From the NCBI GenBank assembly GCA_023078685.1, contig JALGAS010000009.1, positions 372,001 to 436,000 of the forward strand: DNA of 64,000 nt, given 5' to 3'. This document shows, in pieces, positions 37,800-50,549 of this stretch; position 1 is the first letter of the stretch, and each line of letters begins with the position of its first letter. The notes under the pieces were generated by a model, which saw only the letters and a program-made list of their open reading frames with translations, had not been told where the DNA came from and made no database searches. The position numbers and the translations under genes are program-made. The stretch is from Neopestalotiopsis rosae (Eukaryota > Ascomycota > Sordariomycetes > Amphisphaeriales > Sporocadaceae).

Positions 37800-39234
37800 C
37801 TAATTTCCAGTCGGAACAAGTCCCTGAAGTCGATCTGCAAAAGCAGTGGTGAACTGCGATGACGGCGGAGTAGTAGCAGTACTTGTGCCCACGAAGACGA
37901 CCAGGACCGCCGCATAGGCTGCGGTTGTGGACACGACATTGATGAGACTATCCAGAGCACGTGATGCCGCGATGCCACCGAGGAAGACGAAAGCCGTTGT
38001 GATTATGAGTGATGCCCGTTGCGAGTTGAGCAAAATCATGACCCACATTGGCACAACAAGGAACGCACCCGCAACGATGGAAAGGACAACGCGTTTTAGA
38101 AACGCTTCAGTCCACTGTTTTCGGGTCATCTTCTTCCTGGTCCCTCCGATGGCAGTCGCAACTTTCTCCAGCGGAGGCACAAAGTTGAAGTGCTCCAGTC
38201 CCATGACCGAATGTGCTACAAGCTCTTGTTCCCGTTTGCCTGACGGAATGGCGCGAAGTTGCGATGTCAAAATTGCGGCATCGACTTTACGCGTACTGCT
38301 GATGAGGAATGGATCATTTTGACCTCGTTCGACGCACGTGCGGATATAGTCATTATCACGCGTTGCAGATACTAGGACTGGTTAGCTCATCTTTGTGCGC
38401 CACGATATGATATTATGGCATCGTGCTGTGTGACTTACTGTATTGCACAAGCAATCTTTCCCAGTCGTCCGACAATTCTTCATGATAATGCATATTCATA
38501 ATTCGATTGGAAAGCTGTATTTGAAGCCGCCGCATGCGCATCCGATTCAAAGCGGCTAGACTGAGTGTTATGGTGACTTCACGCTCAGATGTTGCTGTTG
38601 GCGGCTCATTTTTCCAGCCCGTGAATCTGTGAAGAATCAGCCAATAAATTTGTGATTTCGGTTGTGTTGGTATTATTACTTGGAGAGCGATTCTATCGTC
38701 TCCTTCAAGGATCTGACCTCCCTTAGACTGAAGATATCATCTTTTGAATGATCGAGCAGCCATTCGGCAGTCCCTTGGTCTTCACCAACTACTGAATGAT
38801 TCAAGCCTGATCTACGAATCAGCACTGATGTCGATATGCAGCAAAGATATGAGTTGAGAAACGTCTCTGACCAATTGTCTGGGCATTCATTGTGCCTGCT
38901 CTTTGCACATGACCAGCTCGCCATTCTGGCATAGGCCCATTTGTTGAATTCGAATCAATTCCATCTTGCCGGGGCAAGTTTACCGCGGGAGACCGTTGTG
39001 TACTAGCAATGCTCACAGGTCTTGTTGATTGGTTGTCTTCCGGTCTCGCCTGGTTAGTGGACTGAACGTACTTACTGATTCCAGGCTGATACTTACGTTC
39101 GTGGCTAGTGTCCTCGATGGACCCCGGAACTGAGTATGATGTTAGACTTGAGGGTCGCAGCGGTGACAAAAACTTCTCTTACATTGATCCTGCCGGTCAA
39201 CAGAATCTTTAGCAGCTTCAAGATCTCGCTCCAT
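37800..39234 (-). CDS. DUF6594-like fungal membrane protein
   Basis: Five exons: 39234-39183, 39129-38872, 38806-38680, 38626-38439 and 38377-37800; 400 aa. The N-terminal 105 residues are Ser/Pro/Gln-rich and probably disordered. A helical middle (about 140-290) contains RSLKETIESLSK and RMRMRRLQIQLSNRI. Three hydrophobic segments close the protein: about VVLSIVAGAFLVVPMWVMIL, SLIITTAFVFLGGIAA, and TAAYAAVLVVFVGTST. The final segment with AAYAAVLVVFVGTS is the hallmark of this large, uncharacterised fungal family. Function is unknown. All four introns have GT-AG ends and every join keeps frame. In exon 2 an alternative donor (GTAAGT at about 39096) would create a stop, so I read through it. 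The 3' end lies only 120 bp from the hydrolase stop codon (convergent). Confidence 0.75.
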
Positions 39235-39544
39235 TGTCGTTTAGAAGAGTGCAAGGAATTTCATGGACAAAAGTCTTGAAGTCCTCATCCTGATGTGCGG
39301 GGTGCTCCTTTTATTCGTCAACTGAATAGAGCTGCATCAGCATGTCAGGCTGCGTCCTACCCACCAACATCCCTCTCTCATCAAGGAAATAGATTGCGGC
39401 CTCATCATGTAGTACTAGATTCTCGAAAATTCCATCGTTACCCCTCTTGCTTCGAGGAATAAGGCTGCACACAATTTCAGTTCTAATCCCAGTACTGCCA
39501 CGCAATTCAAGTACCAATATTAAGTCCAATACAAGAACGTGACG
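39235..39544. other. Short divergent intergenic region
   Basis: 310 bp between the DUF6594-like gene (minus) and the orphan ORF (plus). Nothing else is seen. Confidence 0.4.
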
Positions 39545-40039
39545 ATGAAACCTCTGATTGCAATCACTTCTTTCTACGAACTTACCTCTTATTATCAGAT
39601 AACATTGATCGCAATGTCTATGCATTTGGAGTTCTCATTCAACCTCGAGAAAAAGGAACTCGTCTTACAGTTCGAAAGTAATGACCAGGCTAAGGCGTAT
39701 CAAGCCAGAAATTCCGAGGCCCGGATCATGAAGAACCGGCTTCACAAAGTTTGGCTGCCTCAGCCCCCCGGCATGACAGGTCTGCGGAATAGCTCTTTGG
39801 GGATGGTCATTGTTTTCGAGTCCAATGCAGCCGCGCAGGCATGGCAAAAGCAAACCCCCTTGAGTGAGATCGCCTACTATAATAACAATACGACCGCGGG
39901 GGTCTATTTCGATCGAACTCCTAAAGGAAGCTCGGAAATTTTGAGTGCGGGCCGACGTCCCCTCAATGGCCCTCCTCGGAGCTCCGGGTCTGACATCAAC
40001 GTGGAGCGGACAAATGCAAGTGTGGCGCCCATAAAATAA
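39545..40039 (+). CDS. Orphan ORF of 164 aa
   Basis: A single open frame from ATG 39545 to TAA 40037-40039. An internal ATG at 39614 would give a shorter 141-aa product beginning MSMHLEFSF. The centre is mixed alpha/beta in appearance (LEFSFNLEKKELVLQFESN; GMVIVFESNAAAQAWQK), with two similar 'V/LxFES-N-A-A' segments. These could be an internal duplication of about 70 residues. The C terminus is Ser/Pro/Arg-rich. No known domain is recognised. It may be a lineage-specific gene, or chance. Confidence 0.35.
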   Translation: MKPLIAITSFYELTSYYQITLIAMSMHLEFSFNLEKKELVLQFESNDQAKAYQARNSEARIMKNRLHKVWLPQPPGMTGLRNSSLGMVIVFESNAAAQAWQKQTPLSEIAYYNNNTTAGVYFDRTPKGSSEILSAGRRPLNGPPRSSGSDINVERTNASVAPIK

Positions 40040-42118
40040 TTGATGAACATGGCCTTTTCGATCAAAATGAAGCCATCCGCAACAAGCTACTGGCATCTTC
40101 TTCCATATAGGACAGCTGTGGTGGGGTTGCACGAAACGCCTGCTGGCACTTGTCTGGAGGCGTGGCTGCGTGCTAATGACAACGGACTGACGCATTCGCG
40201 GAATACATTCATTGACCTTGCAGTTCAACATGGGGTCTATCATACCATTCGTTTATACGTATATATCAATACGAACGCTCTCACTTGTGTCACGTTTGAC
40301 GTGTCCGAATCTATGATGCGGGTACTGTTTTACTTCTCGTCAATCAAAACTCAGTCCAATTGATCTGGGGTTCTGTTGTTCTAGAAATACTTTCACCTCC
40401 TCAGCTTCAAAACCTATCGAAGGACTAGCCACTATGTACTCAGTTTCTTCTCCTTCCTTGACAGTTATCTTCTGGTTCTTCTTCTTCTTCAAAAAAAAAA
40501 AAAAAACCAAACAGGTTTGCATGTGTTGGTGCAACAATTCTTTACCAATACTAACTCCTGCAAGCAAGATCACATATCTGACCTCGTTACCAGAAGAACA
40601 GCTGACCTACAAAAAGACTTGATCAAGCCACTAGGCTTAAACTTGAGAACGTCCCTTGATCTCAGAATTTTCTCTTGCTTGGCCGTACCCATTTAGATAC
40701 GCTCGCAAGACAAGCCCTACTTGAGGGCCAATCATCATTGATCATCAGCAACTTGTTACGATATGAAAACACCCACAAGACGTAGGAGAAGGAGTCCATT
40801 GTTCAGCTTGAGCGTGCGAAATCGATACTTAAATAGCCGCCTCGGTGAAGTGTCTTAGGTTTCGGAGACCCCTTCGTTGGTCAAAACTTGCATCAATTTC
40901 GCGCTTTCAAAGTAAAAGTGGTATCTTTCAACCTTATCCATCCGAGGCGCGATGTGATTCTCCTCTTTGGCACCTAAAAGTTGGGTGGTAATACCCAATC
41001 AAAGCCGACGAGGATAATCCTGTCTTTCTTGCGGACATGGTGAAAAATACTCCATGCGACTGTACCTTTATCGTGCTGTGAGAGCAATTTACAATATGCA
41101 CGTGATGCTCGTAGTCGATACTTGACTGGGCTCTCAAGGTCGTCCACTTCTAATAAAAACCGACGGGTTTGGACAGGAATTGAGAGCATGCTCTCAATAT
41201 CGCGACGGCATTGATAGAACCTAATCTACATTGAAGCGGATGTTGGCGCGACTTTGCGGGTGCTTTACGGAAGAGGTGTAGAGCTTTTTTTGTGACTCAC
41301 AGCAGTACGCAAACATTGATTGATTTGGGATTCTGGTGCAGAATGATTGTCATGAACGTTGACATGCTGCGAAATGCAACTTGTAGTTGATTTTGATTCG
41401 CTCTTACTCATTAGCTTACATCTTTGATTTCAGGTAATGGTCATTTTTACTACAAGCTTTTGAGAATTATATACAACTGACTACACGCACTAAAACACGG
41501 CACCCCGTCCGCTTGGCCTTAGTTAAGCTGGTGGCAGTTATACTCGCTCTTAGCCGCCCGATCCACCCTAAAACACTGACTTGTATATTCCCTGCTACTA
41601 CCTCAATGTCACGCCCCTGGCCAGCTTTCTACCTGCGCAGGACCTGGTTTTTCTTGATATTAATAGCCATTCCGTCCCATCTGCTATTGCCTTTCCGTTG
41701 GGGGCTAGTTTTGTTTTTAGCGATGGGTCGCCGGCGCTTGCGATCTGCAGGCCTGCGGCGTAGTTGCTACGTTGGGTGGTATTATACTATCTGACAAGTT
41801 CGGCAGACCGATATATGCGGTATAGCACCAAGCGCTGCGCCCCGCTAGCTGGCCGTTTAAAAGTACCTGCCCCTCCCCCTCCCTCCATATTTCTCTATCG
41901 TAAGCTGTCTGCTAAGCTTCGACTTTAAGCTACGTATTCTATTCGTTTCTTGCGTGGATTGTATATCTGCATTTTAGCTTCTTGACATTGGTCTAGCAAG
42001 TAGGCTCTTTGCCCAAACGGAGGCTATAGTCTTGCTTGCACCGCGACTCATCCAGACCTGGCCAGGAACCGCTCCGCACATTCTTGCCGTCGCCCGCGCG
42101 ACGCTTCAGTGACCCAAA
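40040..42118. other. Intergenic region upstream of the MAP kinase gene
   Basis: About 2.1 kb. A (TTC)n/poly-A tract lies at 40476-40507. From about 41465 to 41850 the sequence changes to a patch rich in CTA/TAG/GCC strings, unlike the DNA to its left. It could be a leader or a remnant of another gene. The last 150 bp are CT-rich leader sequence in front of ATG 42119. No supported ORF is present. Confidence 0.45.
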
Positions 42119-43742
<1,624 letters not shown>

Positions 43743-46045
43743 GTGATTTGAGAGCCCTGCCCGGACAGCTAAGCAATGCCTCGATGCGATTGCGCCATTC
43801 CTCAGTTCTGTGGCAGCCCAGATGCTTCTAATGGTAGCTCGACACTAGATTTACTGATGTCAGTTTTCCGGTGAATTGATCGGTAACATCATTTCCTAGC
43901 ATCAAACCGCAATCGAGGCAATCGCTTTGTAGAAGGGAGCGTCACGCTACCAGAAGTTTCGATTTGGATTGGCTAGGTCCGATCTCTGCCAAGGTTTATC
44001 ATTCCCGGCGAGTCTCTCACACCCCTGTCAGAGATTTGGGCAACGCAGATTTGCCGCTGTGTCGGCGAGAAAGCCAATCCAGTCATAGAATGTCGGTCCT
44101 TTTCCTTGAGAACAGGCTTCCATGCCGGGAGGTTCTTCATTTTGTGATCAGCCAAACAGCGGCAGAGGGGCCAAGGTTGGCTGGCTATATGTTATGTCTG
44201 CCTTCTGACGGGTTCCATTTTATCGATTTCCAACTCCCCCTTTTCTTACACCGTAAACCCCTCCGAACATAGATCATATTTTGCTTTGTGATGATCGGTT
44301 CGGGTGATTCAGATCAGAGCTGGACGTAGGACGAAAAGGATGCTGGTGGGATAAAGCAGCAATTCCGGTCGTGGTCATCAACTCCTGACGATAAAAAGAG
44401 AAAACAATATGATTCTCTTAGTCGTTCTACTTGCAAAGTGACTTTGTCGATTCTAATGACTACATAGAGGAACCTCTCATCATAACATCAGAGTCTCAAA
44501 GTCGACATAGGTCAGTTCTAATACCTCTGGTTGCAAGAACTTTGACCTTATGTCACGTTACTCCTCGCGCATATACACACATACGAATTGAGAAGAGGTC
44601 ATAAATTATAGAGGAAAAAGTCCATATCATTTGTACAGTCTTGAGATTTGTTTTAGAATGGTGGAAACCATCATATTTGGCAAAACCTACACTAAGAACC
44701 TCCACTCAACAAAACACTTCTACCGAAAAGACTGATTAGCCCCACGAAACCATGACATAAATGCTTTCACCGCGAGTACTACACAAAGATTCAAGTTTTC
44801 GCATGCTCACTAATCGCACAAGGCCTTTAGGCGTCGTATATTAGAGAGTATATAAAACCTTATACAAGTATGATTTTAGGCTGGGGCAGACCAGTGCACT
44901 AATAACTTGAGGAATGATCCACATTTTCAAGTGTTGTCGTACTAAGTGTAGACGAAAGAAATCCTGCGTTATCAACTGCACGTTGCACGTTGGTGACACC
45001 TGCATAAAGCGGCTTGCTTGAAATCAATAATACTACTGTATATATGCAGTTATTTATGATTTGCAGTCTGCGATCTACCTAGGCAAGGTCGGTAACCTCT
45101 GAAAGGTATTACGCAAGGCCTAAGATAAGCTGTGGTAAAAGACTACTTGTGGCGAGAATAGGCTTCGATAGATGACCCACAATCTTTGCTGTGATGCTAT
45201 AGTCGAGATTCCCAGTGGGTTGGTACATACCTAGGTATAGTGCAGTGGGGCCAGCAAGCTACACGACACACGTTACCGTGCAACATGCTGCCCACTATAC
45301 TTTGATCCCCAGATGACTCAAGTCCGCAACGGCGGGCGAACACCTAGTGTTCTATGTTTTTACAATTTTCGATTCTTTACATTGATCGTGAGTATGTTGG
45401 TGAAAGAGAGAGACTTATTTCTCAAAAGGGTCATCTGGCCGCTGGGAATGCGACCACAATCTTTTGCGTCCAAGCCGTTCGTGGATCTCGGAGTGAGTGC
45501 CAGTGGAGGCTAATTGGGAACTCCTTGGATGTTGGAGACGTCTGCCAATTTCACTTACTTGTGGATGATGTTGCGCCCATTGCTATGCTGAAGACACCAT
45601 CTGGAACGACTTTGTCAGTTACTCTCCGGTTATTGAAACTCGATACTAGCTAGATACGTGAGCTTGGGCATGGTGGAAATCCTATGGAGATGCGAAACGC
45701 ATCAGGCAAGACGAATATTTCTTCCCCCTTTGTTCTTTAAGTTGATTTGCAACGGTCGGACCGAACGCGGGGAGTCAGCTGCCGTGGCGCGCAAATGCGA
45801 TCTGGCCCACAACCAAGTGCAGCATCAACAGCAGCAGGCAACCTTTGTGCATTTGCTCTACAGTCTTATTGGTTCTTCCTACGAATTGCAGCAACTTCAC
45901 ATACCACCCCGCTTGACCAGCGTGCCACAGAACAAATTTCCAGAGATGTGGTTGTTCTGGCTCCGGTACATTCTCACCTACATCATAAAAGCTATTGATT
46001 CGACATCGGTGATTATCTGTTTCGCCCGCTGTCAAACATACAATC
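43743..46045. other. Intergenic, AT-rich spacer
   Basis: About 2.3 kb between two genes on the plus strand. Composition drops to AT-rich from about 44270 on. Several short frames (for example 45658-46110, overlapping the next start) lack any family signal. This marks the transition from conserved genes to the accessory block on the right. Confidence 0.45.
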
Positions 46046-48184
46046 ATGTCTCAAGACGTTCGAAACGATATATTTGGCTGCCTCGTGGATGTATCTGGCT
46101 CCATGCGTGAGGCTCTGGAGGCTGGTGGCGCGGATGAACGAGCCACTGAACGCCTGCAATCAGTTCTCCAAACCATACTTCAAACGGCCCGTATGAAAGC
46201 CAGTCGTCATCCCGGTGCTCTCATGTTTATCAGCATATTCGGTCTCCGCCAAGGATATCCGCCCGTAATTGACCTTTGCAAGGCCGTCAAAGAGCTACTC
46301 GAGATCGCCCGCGAGAATATGTCTGGTCATGATCTTCTCGTCGAAGTTGCGACAGAGGAAGACCGAGCCTATATCTCAAAATACATTCGATCAAAGCTCA
46401 CCGATGACCAGGCACGGATAGTCCATAGGTATTTGCGTCAACACCCAGCGGAAATCCAAACTTTTATTCGAGCAATCCCGACAGAGGCAGAAGCAGAGAG
46501 CTCCAAACAACATGCCACCGCAAGCTTCTCCTCCGCGGCCGGCAACCTTGGCAAGTCCTTCGGACTATATGGCTTTGTAGCCGGCTTAGTTCTTGGCGGC
46601 GTAGCAGGTGCGGCGGGCTATGACTATGCTGAGGATTCTGGAGTGGACAAATCAGAAGCCCTAGAGCTCGGAAAAAGAATCTGGATTGAGTGGTGGCAGA
46701 ATTTCACCATTCCTAGTCCGCTTCCTATCCATGAAGTTGTCGATATCCTACATCGACTACACGAGCACTCCGTGACTTTGGGAAGCGAAAATGAAGAATC
46801 CCAGGAACTCAGACATGAAGTCAACACCCAAGGCGGAAAATCTATACTCGATTGGCTACGACCATACATTTATGGCAGTACACCACTAAGAAAGGCCCTG
46901 AGTCATGCTCTTGAGGTATTTCCGGACTCTGATGCAGACCAACCCGATCCAACTAAATCACTGCTCGTTATTTCAGATGGGCTTTCCACAGACGGTGACC
47001 CGCGGGAGCTCGTCAATGCAATGATTCAGAAGAAACAGGTCAGTGTTGCTGGTATTTATCTTACTAATGACCCAACAATCGCTCAACGTCGTCTGTACGA
47101 CACTGCGACGAAAACCTGGGACGAAGGTCAACATACACTATTCGATATTTGCAGCAGGGTCGTCGGAAACGCGCAGCCTATCCCAGTGCTGGCCTCAATG
47201 GGCTGGAAAGTCCCATCATCAGGTACATCTGCGCTGTACACCCATTTATATACCGTAGAAGCGCTTGAAGAGTTCTGCTCGGTCCTCATTTCTGCTAAGC
47301 TCGGGTCAGGGGATAGTCTCCTGGAGATTCTTGGGCGCGTCAAACTCGACAGCTACATAAGTGACAAGCACATGCGCGTCCTTAATAACCCGTCAGACCA
47401 AGGGCAGGAAATGGTTTGCTACGCACACGCCGCCGCAGCGGTTATACATATGGCTCTTAGCCGCATTTGGGGCCGTGATGGTGGACATCCCGAAATCCAC
47501 GAGATCCGAACAAGAATTCTTGCTGAATATCCACGGGCGAAAGGTGGAAGATTCATGGAAGAGATTCTTGAGCAGGCTACGGACCCAACCTGGTATCGGC
47601 CGCTTCGCTTCCGCGAAGTGGGCGAGGATGATGCGCGACAGGCGATACTGCGCCGGCAACCTGTCTTGACTACGTTTCATTTATCTAAAACGGGTTGGGA
47701 TATCTTCAGTCGTCATTTTGAAGCCGAAACCACCGCTTGTTCAATCCTCACTCATAACGACATGAAGGCTCATCGTTCAGAGGACTCTGATGGTGGTCAT
47801 GCTGTTGTCCTGACCAATTGTGGTCCAGGCTCGCTCACATTCCTGAATTCATGGGGCCGGGACTGGGGCAATAGAGGCAGCTTCAGCGTTGAAAGCATTT
47901 CCGTACTAGAGTTAGAAGGCTATCCGGCTCGCTTCTATCAGGTGTACTGGCTGGAGGACGACTTGACTGAGCCAGAGCGAACAGGTTACTATGCCACGCG
48001 ATATCCCGAGTTCTTTCAACTTGAAGAGCGGTGCCCTGTTTGCAACGAACGCTCGCGGATCATCAAATTCACTGGCACTATTCTTAGGGCAGTATGTCCA
48101 AATTGCCATGAGTCGTTCACGCCTGAACCTGGCTATCTCATTGAGGCGCTCTGTTTACAAAGCGGCCTTTGCGATGCCGTATAA
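46046..48184 (+). CDS. vWA domain / papain-like cysteine protease / zinc-ribbon protein
   Basis: Intronless, 712 aa. Residues 8-375 are a von Willebrand A domain: MIDAS DVSGSM at 15-20, then LLVISDGLSTDGD near 306-318. A long insertion splits it (about 90-265). The insertion carries a glycine-rich hydrophobic segment (171-195, GxxxG-like spacing). Residues 440-635 form a C1A-like (papain) peptidase: Q452 lies exactly six residues before C458 (papain Q19/C25 spacing), C458 is in CYAHA, the catalytic His is H585 in DGGHAVVL, and Asn is N601 in NSWGRDWG. The C terminus has a CPVC...CPNC zinc ribbon (C663, C666, C684, C687). All catalytic residues are intact, so it should be active. No signal peptide is present, which is unusual for a papain-like enzyme and implies cytosolic action. 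Function unknown; the combination and neighbours (HET, NLR) suggest a conflict or cell-death role, by inference only. Confidence 0.82.
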   Translation: MSQDVRNDIFGCLVDVSGSMREALEAGGADERATERLQSVLQTILQTARMKASRHPGALMFISIFGLRQGYPPVIDLCKAVKELLEIARENMSGHDLLVEVATEEDRAYISKYIRSKLTDDQARIVHRYLRQHPAEIQTFIRAIPTEAEAESSKQHATASFSSAAGNLGKSFGLYGFVAGLVLGGVAGAAGYDYAEDSGVDKSEALELGKRIWIEWWQNFTIPSPLPIHEVVDILHRLHEHSVTLGSENEESQELRHEVNTQGGKSILDWLRPYIYGSTPLRKALSHALEVFPDSDADQPDPTKSLLVISDGLSTDGDPRELVNAMIQKKQVSVAGIYLTNDPTIAQRRLYDTATKTWDEGQHTLFDICSRVVGNAQPIPVLASMGWKVPSSGTSALYTHLYTVEALEEFCSVLISAKLGSGDSLLEILGRVKLDSYISDKHMRVLNNPSDQGQEMVCYAHAAAAVIHMALSRIWGRDGGHPEIHEIRTRILAEYPRAKGGRFMEEILEQATDPTWYRPLRFREVGEDDARQAILRRQPVLTTFHLSKTGWDIFSRHFEAETTACSILTHNDMKAHRSEDSDGGHAVVLTNCGPGSLTFLNSWGRDWGNRGSFSVESISVLELEGYPARFYQVYWLEDDLTEPERTGYYATRYPEFFQLEERCPVCNERSRIIKFTGTILRAVCPNCHESFTPEPGYLIEALCLQSGLCDAV

Positions 48185-48691
48185 CGACCTAAGGCGCTGA
48201 GCATGCTCGACTATCTCCTGCTGCTACGAAACTCAACTGCTACAGGAACGAGTGCTGGATTTGAAGTGTGAGGTCGTACATACCGATTTTTCAATCCCAC
48301 TTTCGGGACGAGGCAGGCAGAAAGCCGCTTGGACAAAGTCAGCTTGATCTACTTATCAGGGGGAGAAATATCTTCTTACAGCAAATAGAAGCCTTCTCGC
48401 ATTTGAAATTGAGAACTGTGGATCAGTCTGCAGATGCAGATATAGTGACTATACTAACATGACTCTTCCATTGAAATAGTGATGATAGCTGCTTCAGGAG
48501 CTAGCACGTATTGGCATGATCACCCTGGAATATCAAAGTGGGGTACTATAGCTGCCCCCCGCAACACAGCTCCCTCTGTCAGTTCGAGTTCGTTTCGCTA
48601 CAGAGATTGTCCATCAATTGCGTGAGCGCGCTGCCAGCATCACATTTCTGACAGACGGTTTTACTAAATGGCCAATCGATGATAGGCCTCC
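48185..48691. other. Intergenic spacer
   Basis: 507 bp between two plus-strand genes. No feature is recognised. Confidence 0.4.
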
Positions 48692-50444
48692 ATGTTGAGG
48701 TCTGCATTGACAACAATTGTGTGGCCCAATATTATGTTGCTTACTCCCGAGCCTCTCAGAGCCCTGCCCTCCACATCGGAGCCGTCGTTACTGCTCCATG
48801 AGAGGGCGGGTATCGCCCTTCCAATTGTCACAGATTTGACTCTATCCACTCATGAACTTGACTCACGCATATGGCACCGTATAGAAAAAGACCTCTATCT
48901 CCATACATCTCAGAAGTCCAAGGGAAAAGCATTGGTCTATATCAAAATAATTGACGAAGGGAACATCTCAGTGGACGATCTCGTGGTGACGGACGTCAAA
49001 CTTGGGAATGCACCTCATGACAACACTGCTATCCCACTTTCTTCATGGGAGCGTCGCCCCTTTGGGGTCTGGATATCACGAAGTAAATTCAACGGCAATG
49101 CTGAACAGGCCATTACCGAGGTAGACGTCCTCTTTGGCACAGATGCCGTCGATCCACGGCCGCACTGGCATCTCTTGCCATCCTCACTGCAACTTGACGC
49201 CGATCCCGAGATACCAGTAGCAAAACTGACTGTACTTCACGGAAGAAGAGTCAAGTCCGTCCGCCCCACTTTGCGAGTTCGAAAGGACGGCACCTTCAAG
49301 ATTGTCCAGCTCTCTGACACGCACATGGCCCCGGGTGTTGGCATCTGTCGTGATGCTATTGACGCTGAAGGCAAGGAACTCCCACCGAGCGATGCCGATC
49401 CACTTACAGTCGAGTTTATTTCCAGAATACTGGATATTGAGCGCCCAGACCTTGTGATTCTTACTGGGGATCAGTTGCACCACGACATTCCCGACAGTCA
49501 ATCTGCTCTCTTCAAGGTGGTCGCGCCAATCATTGAGCGTTCCATCCCGTTTGCAGCCGTCTTTGGTAATCATGATAGTGAGGGCAGCCACGCACTGTCG
49601 CGTGAGTGAACCATTCCCCTTTTCCTTGACGCCTAGGTAGACTGGCTTATTGCGAAAAGTGGCCCGATCATTGCCTCTGAAGATCTGCACTGACTAGATG
49701 ATAGGTATGGCACAGATGACGATACTGCAAGATTTGCCCTTGAGCCTCTGCGAAGCAGGCCCTGACCATGTCGACGGCATTGGCAACTTTTGTCTCCATA
49801 TTCTGGCTCCTGCCCCATCGAGGCGTCCACTATCGACCTTGTATCTCCTAGATTCCCATGGGCAGATACCAAGCAAGATACGAAATCCTGATTATGACCC
49901 CATTGCACAGAGCCAGATTGATTGGTTCACGGACATTTCTCAAGCGGAAAGAAAGGCGCGTGAAGAGCATTACGGAAACAGAGACTTCTACTTGTCTCTC
50001 GTATTCTTGCATATTCCATTTCCCGAGTTCGGAGATAGTGATCTTCTAATAAGCAACGGTCGCCGGAGAGAACCGACTGAAGGCCCCAGCGTCAACACTC
50101 ACTTCTACGACGCTCTAGTCCGAGAAGGCGTATCGGCAGTTGGCTGCGGGCACGATCACGTCAATGACTTTTGTGCTCTGCTGCCGCATCAAAGGCAGAA
50201 GCGTGGTGATGCAAAACTCGAGGCAGGCCCATATCTTTGCTATGGAGGTTGCTGTGGATTTGGAGGATATTGTTCATACGGCAGAGATCGGTTTCATCGA
50301 AGGACGCGAATCTGGGAACTTGACCCAGCTTCTGAGAGCTTGAAAACCTGGAAGCGGTGTGAATATGCTAAAGAGAGAGTCGATGAGCTGTGGCTTGTGC
50401 AGAATGGAGCTGTAGCTCTCCCACCTAATCAGTCTTTCACTTAG
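48692..50444 (+). CDS. Dcr2-like calcineurin-type metallophosphatase
   Basis: Exons are 48692-49601 and 49705-50444; the phase-1 intron (GTGAGT...ATAG) is 103 bp. The product is 549 aa. The metallophosphoesterase core begins near residue 200 with QLSDTH (D209, H211). It continues with LTGDQLHHD (259-260), FGNHDSEG (292-295), FLHIPFPEF (His) and GCGHDHVNDF (GHxH). This completes the set of metal ligands. The N-terminal half has the Dcr2 hallmark SRIWHRIEKDLYLH (58-71). Yeast Dcr2 dephosphorylates Ire1 and Sic1. Filamentous fungi have several Dcr2-like paralogs whose substrates are unknown. The usual N-terminal membrane anchor is not obvious here; a weak hydrophobic stretch (about 5-17) may replace it, or an upstream exon was missed. 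Confidence 0.87.
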
Positions 50445-50549
50445 AAATACCTAGCGCATCGCAGTATTAGGCGAAGTGATATTAGCTACAGCTGCAGTGT
50501 AATGCTCGAATTTTCGCAAACGGTTGTGTACTGCCCCCGAGAACTAAAC

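Noticed and set aside
38872..39129. Additional intron in exon 2 of the DUF6594-like gene (GTAAGT at about 39096)
   Set aside because: Removing the 47 bp to the next AG shifts the frame into a stop within 16 codons, while reading through keeps frame into the conserved part.
41465..41850. Possible transposon or gene remnant upstream of slt2
   Set aside because: Composition differs from its flank, but no terminal repeat, target duplication or protein similarity could be identified.
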